Below are positions 18,551-25,835 of a stretch of 64,000 nucleotides of DNA, piece by piece. A program made the position numbers and the translations under genes. The notes under the pieces were generated by a model. The model saw only the letters and a program-made list of their open reading frames with translations, was not told where the DNA came from and did no database searches. Where the stretch lies: the NCBI GenBank assembly GCA_963732095.1, contig CAVSZA010000050.1, positions 27,429 through 91,428 on the forward strand. Direction: 5' to 3'. Source of the stretch: AP-15 sp963732095. Lineage in GTDB: Bacteria; Pseudomonadota; Alphaproteobacteria; ATCC43930; CGMCC-115725. Position 1 is the first letter of the stretch. Each line of letters starts with the position of its first letter.

Positions 18551-18700
18551 CAGTTTCTTTGTTCGATCAGCGAGCCGTTTCTCCGTCCCGACCTGATTTC
18601 CGCACGGCGCCGCGCGCAGCCGCGGTCAAGACTGGCCGCAGGCCACCGCCGCAGGCGGCGCGCAGCGGTGTTGACGGCGGTGAGCACGGCGTCAGGCTCC
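18551..18700 (+). repeat. 150-bp repeat, copy 1 (inverted partner at 22804-22956)
   Basis: It starts CAGTTTCTTTGTTCGATC, continues CCGTTTCTCCGTCCCGACCT and CGCGGTCAAGACTGGCCGCA, and ends near GTTGACGGCGGTGAGCACGG. Over 80 percent of positions match the inverted copy at 22956-22804 by eye. An internal near-palindrome (CGGTCAAGACTG ... GTTGACGG) is visible. It does not correspond to an IS terminal repeat I recognise. Confidence 0.85.
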
Positions 18701-19515
18701 GGCCAGGTCGGGGCACGGCTGATCCTGCCGTGGCCGGCGATAGGCTTGCTGGCGCATCATCACCGCCCAACCGATGCGCGCCATCTTGTTGGCGAGCGCG
18801 CAGGCGGCGAGCTTGCGCTCCTTGGTTGCGAGCAATTTGACCAGCCAGGGATCCTGCTGGGCTCGCTTGCTGCACAGCACCGACATGGCGCCGTTGACGA
18901 GCAGTCGGCGCAGGTAACCGTTGCCGCGCTTGCTGATCGGACCCAGTTTGACCGCGGCCTGCGCCGGGGCAGGCTCTTTCCTCCCGTCCCGTCCTGCCGC
19001 GGTACCAGACCGAGCGAGGCGGAGAAGTGCCGGCCGCTGCCGAAGGCGGCGGGGTCAACGGCGATCGCTGCCATGGCACTAGACAGGATCGGTCCGTAGC
19101 CGGGAATGGTGATCAGGTGCCGGCAGGTCTGATTGCTGCCGCCCCAGTGGAGGATCTGCTTGTCGACGATCCCGATGCGCCGCTCGAGCCCGCACAAGGT
19201 CTCCACGATCGCCAGCAAGCCCTCGTGCAGCGGCGTCGGGATAGGCTGGTCTGCCGGATCGGCGAGGATCGCCACGAGTTCGCCGACGTGATGCGGACCT
19301 TCGGCGACGACGATGCCAAACTCCGCCATCAGCCCGCGCAACGTGTTGATCAGCATGGTGCGCTGCTTGATCACCATCTCGCGCACCCCTGTTCGGGCCA
19401 GGGGCAGGCTCTGGTGAATGCCAGCGGCCGCTTGCGGCGCCTCGGTCTTGATCGCGACCAACCGCATCGATGGCCGGCTCACCGCCTCGCAGATCGCCGC
19501 GGCATCCGCCGGGTT
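18692..19515 (-). pseudogene. IS110-family (IS1111 type) transposase, N-truncated and interrupted
   Basis: The minus strand reads ADAAAICEAVSRPSMRLVAI, VIKQRTMLINTLRGLMAEFG, the RNase-H/transposase_20 segment HLITIPGYGPILSSAMAAIA, FASLGLVPRQDGTGGK-like residues, then a 23-nt palindromic element, then in a new frame LGPISKRGNGYLRRLLVNGA, LATKERKLAACALANK and a stop at 18692. The N-terminal third carrying the first catalytic aspartate is missing beyond about 19515. Confidence 0.88.
18954..18976 (-). repeat. Short palindromic element disrupting the IS1111 transposase
   Basis: On the minus strand, AGCCTGCCCCGGCGCAGGCC plus GCG (23 nt) lies between the codons for GGK and VKLGPISKRGN, which are adjacent in family members. 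The insertion is precise but shifts the frame. Confidence 0.85.
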
Positions 19516-19906
19516 TAATGCCGCGTTGAAGCGTTACTGCAAGACGTATCCGCATATCTCATGGCCGGTTGCGCGACACGCAGTCGCACATATCATCGCG
19601 ACGGACGGCCTTTGACGGCGCGCCCGCTGGGCGGGCGACGGCAATTTGGATGGCAAGGCGATGCGTCTGGGGCGGCGAGGCAACCAAAATTGGATGGGGC
19701 CGCGGCCGGACGGGTACGGATTTCGGACTGGCATGCGGCGGCGTGGGTAAGCCCGCCGTTCTGCGGTCGGTTGATTAGAAGGGGATGAGCGTGGCCTTGG
19801 GGTCGGTCCCCTGCTCGGCGAGTCCGTGGAGGTAATGGGAGTTCTGCTGGACCGGGCTTTGATCGGCGGCAACTTCCGTTCCGCTAATCCAAGAGGAGAT
19901 GCGACC
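19516..19906. other. No supported gene
   Basis: The left part may be unidentified IS debris; both strands are open for about 60-125 codons but no family is recognised. The last 20 bases hold the ribosome-binding region (AAGAGGAG) of the SRPBCC gene. Confidence 0.45.
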
Positions 19907-20350
19907 ATGCCCAATACCGTGCGCTTACACCGTGTTCTGGCAACAACACCGGAAAAAGTCTATCGCGCGTTCCTCGAAGCCGACGCGCTCGCGAAGTGGC
20001 TGCCGCCCAACGGCTTTGCCTGCACTGTGTCTCATCTGGAACCGAAAGTCGGCGGCACATTCAAAATGTCTTTCCGCAACTTCACGACGGGCAAAAGCCA
20101 TTCGTTTGGCGGGGAATATGTCGAGCTCATTCCGAACGAACGCTTGCGGTACACAGACAAATTCGACGATCCCAACCTGGCCGGCGATATTCAGGTGGCG
20201 GTGATGTTGAAGAAGGTGTCGATCGGCACCGAGGTGAACATCGTGCAGGAAGGCCTGCCCGACGTAATCCCGCCGGAGGCCTGTTATCTCGGTTGGCAAG
20301 AGTCGTTGAAAAACTTGGCAAGGTTCGTCGGGGCCGAAATCAATCAATAG
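19907..20350 (+). CDS. SRPBCC / AHSA1-domain protein
   Basis: A 147-residue single-domain protein of the AHSA1 (START-like) family: VLATTPEKVYRAFLEADALA with the KWLPPNGF motif near residue 31, VGGTFKMSFRNF, and YVELIPNERLRY. These small helix-grip proteins bind hydrophobic ligands or act as stress-related cofactors; the partner is unknown. ATG 19907 follows AAGAGGAG by eight bases. The gene is intact although IS remnants lie on both sides, so it is either recently moved or under selection. Confidence 0.9.
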   Translation: MPNTVRLHRVLATTPEKVYRAFLEADALAKWLPPNGFACTVSHLEPKVGGTFKMSFRNFTTGKSHSFGGEYVELIPNERLRYTDKFDDPNLAGDIQVAVMLKKVSIGTEVNIVQEGLPDVIPPEACYLGWQESLKNLARFVGAEINQ

Positions 20351-20365
20351 CGCGCCGGCTACCTA

Positions 20366-21079
20366 GTACTGCGTTTCCGAAATAACGTACCTATGGCGGT
20401 CAAGCCGCATCATCGATTTTGTAATGCCAGGTGTGGACGACCGGCTCGCGATTGATGTCGTTGACGAAGGCCATCAGGCGTTGCGTGAGTTCGTCTTTTG
20501 AGGTGACGCGGATGTGGCGCAGTACCGAGCGCGCCAGTTTGGAGAAGAAGCCTTCGATGATATTGAGCCAGGACCCATGGGTCGGCGTGAAGGTGAAGGT
20601 GAAGCGCCCGATCGGCTGCGCCGCCAGCCAACCCGTGGTCTCGCACGAGACGTGAGCGGAATGGTTGTCGAGGATGAGTTCAATCGCGGTGTCCGCCGGA
20701 TAGGCCGCGTCGAGGAGCGTGAGGAACTCGATGAATTCGCGGCTGCGATGGCGTTCTTTGACCAGGGCATGGACCTGACCGATGAGCAAATCGATGAACG
20801 GCCTCTCCTCTACGGCGGGACCGAGAGACGCTATGGGGCGGGCGGCGAGGAATGGCAACTTCGTCGCTGTATCTAATCGATGGAGTGCCAGCGATGCCCC
20901 AACCGAACGACCCCGGCCTGCGCCGGGGCAGGCTTTGAGCAGGTCCCTCGTCGCCCTGGACCAGAATAGCACGATCATAGCCGTCATCGGGATGAGCCAG
21001 TCGAGCTGGCTGGTTGCCGGCATGCTCCCCGTGATTGAGCTCGGGAAGGCGCGAGAGCACTGGGGAGTGTCCGAATCTC
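20366..21079 (-). pseudogene. IS630-family transposase remnant
   Basis: The C-terminal catalytic part is clear: HALVKERHRSREFIEFLTLL, LILDNHSAH with the second acidic residue, and FTFTPTHGSWLNIIEGFFSK with the final glutamate, ending KIDDAA at 20400. Upstream of about 20860 the frame is broken and a palindromic element lies at 20911-20933. The N-terminal HTH is lost where the IS256-type element begins at 21080. The left end near CTAGTACTGCG could be the terminal repeat with its TA target. Confidence 0.85.
20911..20933 (-). repeat. Short palindromic element in IS630 remnant
   Basis: The minus strand reads AAAGCCTGCCCC, GGCGCAGGCC, GGGG. It lies in the broken part of the IS630 transposase; the exact boundaries relative to the original gene cannot be fixed without an intact relative. 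Confidence 0.8.
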
Positions 21080-21101
21080 TGTGTAAGAGGAGCCGCATCT
21101 T

Positions 21102-21137
21102 TCGTTTTGAGCCTTCAGCGCGCTGAAGGCTCAAAAC
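21102..21137. repeat. Perfect palindrome near the IS256 left end
   Basis: CGTTTTGAGCCTTCAGCGCG continues as its own reverse complement (CTGAAGGCTCAAAACG), an 18-bp stem without loop. It overlaps the last codons of the IS256 transposase and could act as a transcription stop or as a recombination hot spot. Confidence 0.8.
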
Positions 21138-21525
21138 GATCGCCGAACAGAATGGCAAATTGCCCTACCGCGGCGGTCCATTCAATCGGCCGACGCCAAT
21201 GGACGCCGGCGTTGCGGATCGCCAGAAACAGCAGCTTCAGCGCCGCTTCGTCGGTCGGGAAGCTGCCGCGGGTCTTGATGATCTTGCGCAGGCTGCGATT
21301 GAGGCTTTCCACTGCGTTCGTCGTGTAGATCATCTTGCGGATCGCCGGCGGGAAGGCGAACAGCGGCACCACATGCTCCCAGGCCCTCCGCCACGCCTGG
21401 CCGATTGCCGGGTATCGCTTGCCCCACTCTGCCTCAAAGGCGTCGAGTTCGGCGGCGGCCGCCTCGGCTGTTTCCGCCCGGTAGATCGCCTTCAAATCGG
21501 GCATGACCAGCTTGCGGTCCTTCCA

Positions 21526-21548
21526 CAGCCTGCCCTCGCGAAGGCGGG
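21526..21548 (+). repeat. Short palindromic element in IS256 transposase (1 of 4)
   Basis: CAGCCTGCCCTCGCGAAGGC plus GGG, 23 nt, lies between the codons for FVS and WKDRK of the transposase. Confidence 0.85.
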
Positions 21549-21590
21549 GGACACAAAGGCCAGCGAGTTGCAGATCAGATGAATGATGCA

Positions 21591-21615
21591 GAGCCTGCCC
21601 CGGACCCCGATCCGG
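21591..21615 (+). repeat. Short palindromic element in IS256 transposase (2 of 4)
   Basis: GAGCCTGCCCCGGACCCCGA plus TCCGG, 25 nt, lies between the codons for TTVQT and CIIHL. Its hairpin (CCGGaccccgatCCGG) differs in loop sequence from the other copies but keeps the AGCCTGCCCC head. Confidence 0.8.
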
Positions 21616-21666
21616 GGTCTGCACCGTGGTCAGCGGAAAGACCGTGCCGATCGCCTCGGGGAAGCC

Positions 21667-21688
21667 CCCCGCTTTCGCGAGGGCATGC
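21667..21688 (-). repeat. Short palindromic element in IS256 transposase (3 of 4)
   Basis: On the minus strand GCATGCCCTCGCGAAAGC plus GGGG, 22 nt, lies between VVDGLK and GFPEAIG. Confidence 0.85.
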
Positions 21689-22102
21689 CTTGAGCCCGTC
21701 GACGACCGCGATCAGGACTTCGTTGACGCCGCGGGTCTTGAGCTCGTTCATCACCTTCAACCAGAACTTGGCGCCCTCGGTCTGCTCGATCCACAACCCG
21801 AGCACCTCCTTCTCGCCTGCGCTGTTGAGGGCGAGGGCGACATAGACCGCTTTGTTGCGCACCAAGCCCTCGTCGCGAATCTTGACCCGCAGCGCGTCGA
21901 AGAAGATGACCGGATAGACCGGGTCGAGCAGCCGGTTCTGCCATTCCCGAACCTCCTCGAGCACGGTGTCGGTGACCCGGCTGATCAGATCGGGGGAGAC
22001 CTCGACGCTATATAGCTCCTGTCGGTGAGCCTGGATCTCGCGAACCGACAGGCCTGGGGCATAAAGGCTGATGATCCGATCGTCGAACCCGTCGAGCCGG
22101 GT

Positions 22103-22131
22103 CTGCCCCCAGCCTTCGCTGGGGCAGGCTC
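22103..22131 (-). repeat. Short palindromic element in IS256 transposase (4 of 4)
   Basis: On the minus strand GAGCCTGCCCCAGCGAAGGC plus TGGGGGCAG lies between EPQIVGK and TRLDGFDDRI, apparently replacing about two codons. Confidence 0.85.
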
Positions 22132-22455
22132 TTTGCCGACGATCTGCGGCTCGAAGCTGCCGTTGCGGTCGCGCGGCACCGCGATCTCGATCGCCCCGTC
22201 ATCGCCGATCACCGTCTTGCTCGAATACCCGTTGCGGCTGTTGCCGCCGCCGCGGCCGGCTCGCTCAGTTCGGCGCCGAGCGCACGTTCCAGCAAACGCT
22301 TCTTGAGTTCCTTGAACAGACCCTCCTCGCCGAGCAGATCCTGCGGCGAGCGGTAGCCTTGCAGCAGCTCCTCGATGACTTCGTCCCTGATCGCTTGTGC
22401 CATAATCCGTGATCCCCTCTACAACCTAGAGTGTCTCACGGCTCCTACTTACACA

Positions 22456-22674
22456 AAACAGCTGACACCCTCCCGCAAGCGAAAATCGTCGCGCCTGCGG
22501 AAGCGCCCCATGGCTGAAGACTATCACATGTTGAAAAACGGCACTTGTCATCATGACCTGGGTGCCGACTACTTCGATCGTCGCTCGCCCAAAGCCAAAG
22601 CCAAACGTCTGCTCGCCCAGCTTTCGAGACTCGGCTTCGAGGTTACACTTCAACCCCTCGTAGAGGCTGCCTGA
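22456..22674 (+). pseudogene. Transposase C-terminal fragment (IS110-like tail)
   Basis: The frame reads YHMLKNGTCHHDLGADYFDR, SPKAKAKRLLAQLSRLGFEV and ends LQPLVEAA at 22674. This tail resembles the end of IS110-type transposases, but I cannot exclude another family. Its upstream part is cut off by the IS256 element at 22455. Confidence 0.55.
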
Positions 22675-22803
22675 CACACAATGAGGCCCCCACCCCATCA
22701 TGTGGTTTCTTGCTAGCCAGCGAAGCAATCCCGAGCCGCTGAGCGCTCGCTCGGTCGAGCAACTGTGTCTGCGGGGGGTGGTGACGACGTCCTCCCGACC
22801 CTG

Positions 22804-22956
22804 GGGAGCATGGCGCCGTGCTCGCCGCCGTCAAGACCGCGGCGCGCCGCCTACGGCGGTGGCCTGCGGCCAGTCTTGACCGCGGCGGCGCGCGCCGCCC
22901 GGTGCAGTTTTGCAGGTCGGGACGGAGAAACGGTGCCCGATCGAACAAAGAAACTG
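22804..22956 (-). repeat. 150-bp repeat, copy 2 (inverted relative to 18551-18700)
   Basis: Read on the minus strand it begins CAGTTTCTTTGTTCGATC, has CCGTTTCTCCGTCCCGACCT and CGCGGTCAAGACTGGCCGCA, and ends CTTGACGGCGGCGAGCACGG. It abuts the stop codon of the IS110 transposase at 22960. Confidence 0.85.
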
Positions 22957-22959
22957 CCC

Positions 22960-23930
22960 TCAAGGGAGCGCCGCGGCAGCGAGCAGATCGCGCACGCGGG
23001 CGTTGAGCACGACCAGCATTTTGCGCATGCAGGCAACCAGAGCCACCTTGGCAGGCTTGCCGCCCGTCGACAGCCGGTGATAGAACTCCTTGATCGGCGG
23101 GTTGCAGCGCACGGCGCTCAGCGTCGCCACGGAGAGCACGTTGCGCACCCGCCGGCGGCCGCCGTGGGCCTTCAGCCCACGGACTTGATCCGGGGGAATG
23201 GCGCGATAGCCGCGCCTGGTGCCGCTGTCGTGGTTGAGCGGCGCCACCCCGATCAGCGCCGCCGCCTGATGCCGGCTGAGCGAGCCCAACTCACGCATAT
23301 TGGCGATCAGTGTGCAGGCGAGCACCAGGCCGACCCCGTTGAGCGCGGTCAGGCAGACAAACAACGCCTTTTGGCCGGGTCGCTGTCGACGATCGCGCGC
23401 ATCTCGCGCTCGATCTCTTTGACTTCGGCCCGCAACGCGGCATGGCGCCGGTCGGCGCGCTCGCGCAAAGCCGGCGTCTCGAGCCGGCGCCGCTGATGCT
23501 CGAGCGCGACGAGCTCGTCCTGCAGGCTGCGCCGGTACAGCACATGCTCGCCCAGCCGGTCGGCCACTGGATCGGGTTTGCCGAGGCGCGGCGCAAACGT
23601 CTCGGCAAAATGGGCGATCACCGCCGCGTCCAGCCGATCGGTCTTGGCCAGCCGTCCGGCAGCGCGGGCAAACTCGCGCACCTGGCGCGGATTGACCACT
23701 GCCGCGACCAGCCCCGCTTCGCTCAACGCCAGCCACAGCGCCCGTTCGTACCCGCCGGTCGCCGCCAGCACGATGCGTTTGACGCGCAACGGCCGCAGCC
23801 GCGCGATCAACGCGGCATAGCCGGCCGCTTCATTGCTCACCGAGAAGCCGACCGCCAGCGGACGCACATGCACGTCCAAACGATCCTTCGAGACGTCGAT
23901 CCCGACAAACACATCCTGTGACGCCATCAT
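22960..23930 (-). pseudogene. IS110-family transposase, frameshifted, with in-frame palindromic insert
   Basis: Start ATG 23930 follows AAGGGGATAGG. The frame gives DVFVGIDVSKDRLDVHV with the first catalytic aspartate, ATGGYERALWLALSEAGL, VVNPRQVREFARAAGRLAKT, DRLDAAVIAHFAE and IVDSDPA; a shift near 23375 leads into LTALNGVGLVLACTLIANM, GVAPLNHDSGTRRGYRAI, then 12 foreign codons (a palindromic element), then GRRRVRNVLSVATLSAVRCN and the end at 22960. Only the shift prevents a full-length protein; the insert itself preserves the frame. Confidence 0.88.
23161..23196. repeat. Palindromic element inserted in frame in IS110 transposase
   Basis: GCCGTGGGCCTTCAGCCCAC followed by GGACTTGATCCGGGGG, 36 nt in total, encodes PPDQVRGLKAHG on the transposase strand between GYRAI and GRRRVRN. 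The first half equals the hairpin at 3605-3623. Confidence 0.8.
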
Positions 23931-24057
23931 CCTATCCCCTTCTTGCGACTGCGGGCGAGGGCCCTGGCAACTGTTCGGGCGTGAGATGACAGGCAACGCC
24001 GGAGCCCTGCTCGACACGGGGAACGAACCCCACGATTGCTTGCGGTCACGGCGGCGC

Positions 24058-24158
24058 CGCAGCCCGGGACTTGGCCCCGGCCCCAGGCTGCGCCCCACAC
24101 TATGCACTACGGCGCACAGACAAGATTGCTTCGTCGCGCAAAGCGCGCCTCGCAATGA
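24058..24158. repeat. Cluster of dispersed palindromic repeats upstream of IS110
   Basis: Two short repeats sit together: GCAGCCCGGGACTTGGCCCC with GGCCCCAGGCTGCG, and AAGATTGCTTCGTCGCGC with GCGCCTCGCAATGACA, the latter a half-size relative of the inverted repeat at 10507-10586. Confidence 0.65.
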
Positions 24159-24199
24159 CAGCGCCAATTTGGGACAGCGCCAATTGGTCGAAATCTGCT

Positions 24200-24763
24200 C
24201 TACACCGGGAAGCCGACGCGGCGTGGTGACAGGCGAATGCCACTGCGGGCAGCCTCGATCATGTAGTAGCGGGTCATCTGCACGATGTCGGTGCGCCAAT
24301 AGAGTTGCTGCGCCTCGTCTTCGAGAAAATCGCTGCCGGCGAAAGCGTAGCAAAAAGTTTCGACATAGCGGCGGCCGGGATCGCCGGCAATCGGCACGTC
24401 GCGCCAGCCGAATTTCCAGCCGGCATGCTCGGCGCCGATGCGCCAGCGTTCGAGACGCACCGCGAGGGTGCTCGCATCGAGCGCATCGATCGCCGGCACG
24501 CGGTAGACGACGACCAGCCGGTGCACATTGAGCTGCAACTGCATCAGCAATTCGTCGCCGAACGCGTTGACCAGATAGGTGGCATCCGACGCGCCGCGGA
24601 CATGGCGGATCTCGACCCGCGAGCGCGCAACATCGGCCAGCTCAACGTCGACCGGCTCGGTGTCGAAGCTCGGCAACTCGTATTCGACCGCGCGCAATGC
24701 CTCCAGCATCTGGGCGGTCAGAAAAAACTCGGTCCGCCGCTGTGCCTCCGCAATCGTCAACAT
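24200..24763 (-). CDS. Conserved-looking hypothetical protein (187 residues)
   Basis: The frame starts at ATG 24763 behind GGGAGCGGGGA and ends at 24200. The product is soluble, acidic in the middle, with a helical N-terminus (IAEAQRRTEFFLTAQMLEAL) and aromatic-rich C-terminus (YWRTDIVQMTRYYMIEAARS). No motif or family is recognised. It lies just downstream of a broken DUF5681-type gene, with which it may have formed an operon. Codon bias on this strand is strongly GC3-rich, which supports real coding. Confidence 0.55.
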   Translation of the reverse strand: MLTIAEAQRRTEFFLTAQMLEALRAVEYELPSFDTEPVDVELADVARSRVEIRHVRGASDATYLVNAFGDELLMQLQLNVHRLVVVYRVPAIDALDASTLAVRLERWRIGAEHAGWKFGWRDVPIAGDPGRRYVETFCYAFAGSDFLEDEAQQLYWRTDIVQMTRYYMIEAARSGIRLSPRRVGFPV

Positions 24764-24832
24764 TCCCCGCTCCCGCCGACACGGGCGAAAACACGAGCGG
24801 TGGCGGCGGCGTTCCGGCGGCGCGGCGGCGCG

Positions 24833-25576
24833 TTATTCCGCGAGCGGCTGGGTGAGCGACCAGGCATAGAGTTCAGCGAAAGAGACTTTGGCGAAGTCGG
24901 GCGGCGGCGCATTGGTAAATCCCCGCGCCAGCGCCAGGATTTTGGGACTGAAGTCATCCGCCGGCGCGCGGCCAGGGGGCTCGCCAACCGCCGGACTGCC
25001 GTCGGCGCGCTCCAATTCCGGCGTGTCGGAGAGGGCGACGAGGGCAGCAGCGGCTTTGTCAGCGAGACAAAGGCGGGTGGCCTGCGCCGCATCGACGCCG
25101 GCGCACGGCGGATCGCCGTGCCCATCGCGGCCTCGGCGCGCCATATGTGACGGCGGCGGACCGTGGCCGTGCCTTCCTTTGCGGTGGCAGCTGTTCGCCT
25201 GCCCTCCACCCGATCGACGCGAGTATCAAGCGGGCTCGGCATCGGCCGCCGCGTCGGCGACCGGGCCATCGCACCCGCCAAATCGGCGGCGTTGCGGATT
25301 GCCGGCATCGTGAATTCGACCGCGCGTTCGCGATACGGCCCGACGATGCGTTCGAGACACAGCCGTAATGCCGCTGGGTCGCCGGCAAGCGCCAGCTCGA
25401 CTGCTTTGCGGGTCAACGCCTCGCCCTCGCCGGCGAGCAACAGCCGGGCAGCGCGGTTGACGTGGTCGCGGCAGCCGCGCGGCCGGCCGGCAGGATTCCC
25501 CGAGCAGCCCCGGCGAACCGCCCGCGCGGATCGCGCGCCCCCTGTTCCTCCTGTTTATCTGCTCGAGATCAGGCAT
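24833..25576 (-). pseudogene. DUF5681-domain protein and downstream hypothetical segment, frame-broken
   Basis: ATG 25576 behind GAGGGAG opens MPDLEQINRRNRGRAI; after a frame change near 25500 come GNPAGRPRGCRDHVNRAARL and LALAGDPAALRLCLERIVGP, the hallmark of DUF5681 proteins that often accompany phage-like or mobile DNA. The frame is lost again near 25270. A third frame encodes the plausible end DDFSPKILALARGFTNAPPP and LYAWSLTQPLAE with stop at 24833. Whether the last part belongs to the same gene is unclear. Confidence 0.6.
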
Positions 25577-25835
25577 CGCCAACTCCCTCAATCACAATCT
25601 CGCACCCGCTTCGATCATCCTAAATATTTGGAGCTTTATTTTCGAGGCAGACCCTTCCAAAACTAAGAGCTGGCGATGGGCGCCGAGGTTCGCGAGTCGG
25701 TCGCCCCGCGTACCCGGTTTGCGCCCAAGACGACGAAGAGGGCGATCATCCGCATGACTATTATGGTTACGCATTATCCTTTATCATCCCGTGAGGGGAC
25801 GAACGACATCGTTCGGAAGAGGGGACCTACTAATA

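Larger units (their letters stand above)
21115..22403 (-). pseudogene. IS256-family (Mutator-like) transposase with four palindromic inserts
   Basis: Starting at ATG 22403 the frames give MAQAIRDEVIEELLQGYRSP, ERALGAELSE, a deletion, then SRNGYSSKTVIGDDGAIEIA, GSFEPQIVGK, an insert, TRLDGFDDRI, the catalytic VYPVIFFDALRVKIRDEG, VLIAVVDGLK, an insert, GFPEAIGTVFPLTTVQ, an insert, CIIHLICNSLAFVS, an insert, WKDRKLVMPDLKAIYR, and YTTNAVESLNRSLRKIIK. The DDE residues survive but the inserts of 22-29 nt shift the frame repeatedly. Each insert is a short palindromic element precisely placed between residues that are adjacent in the family. Confidence 0.88.
21080..22455 (-). mobile_element. IS256-family insertion sequence, degenerate
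   Basis: Terminal inverted repeats are visible: TGTGTAAGAGGAGCCG at 21080 and, on the other strand, TGTGTAAGTAGGAGCCG ending at 22455. They enclose a Mutator-like transposase gene and about 1376 bp, the usual size. No clear 8-9 bp target duplication is seen. The element truncates an IS630 gene on its left and joins a different transposase tail on its right, so the flanks have been rearranged since insertion. Confidence 0.85.
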
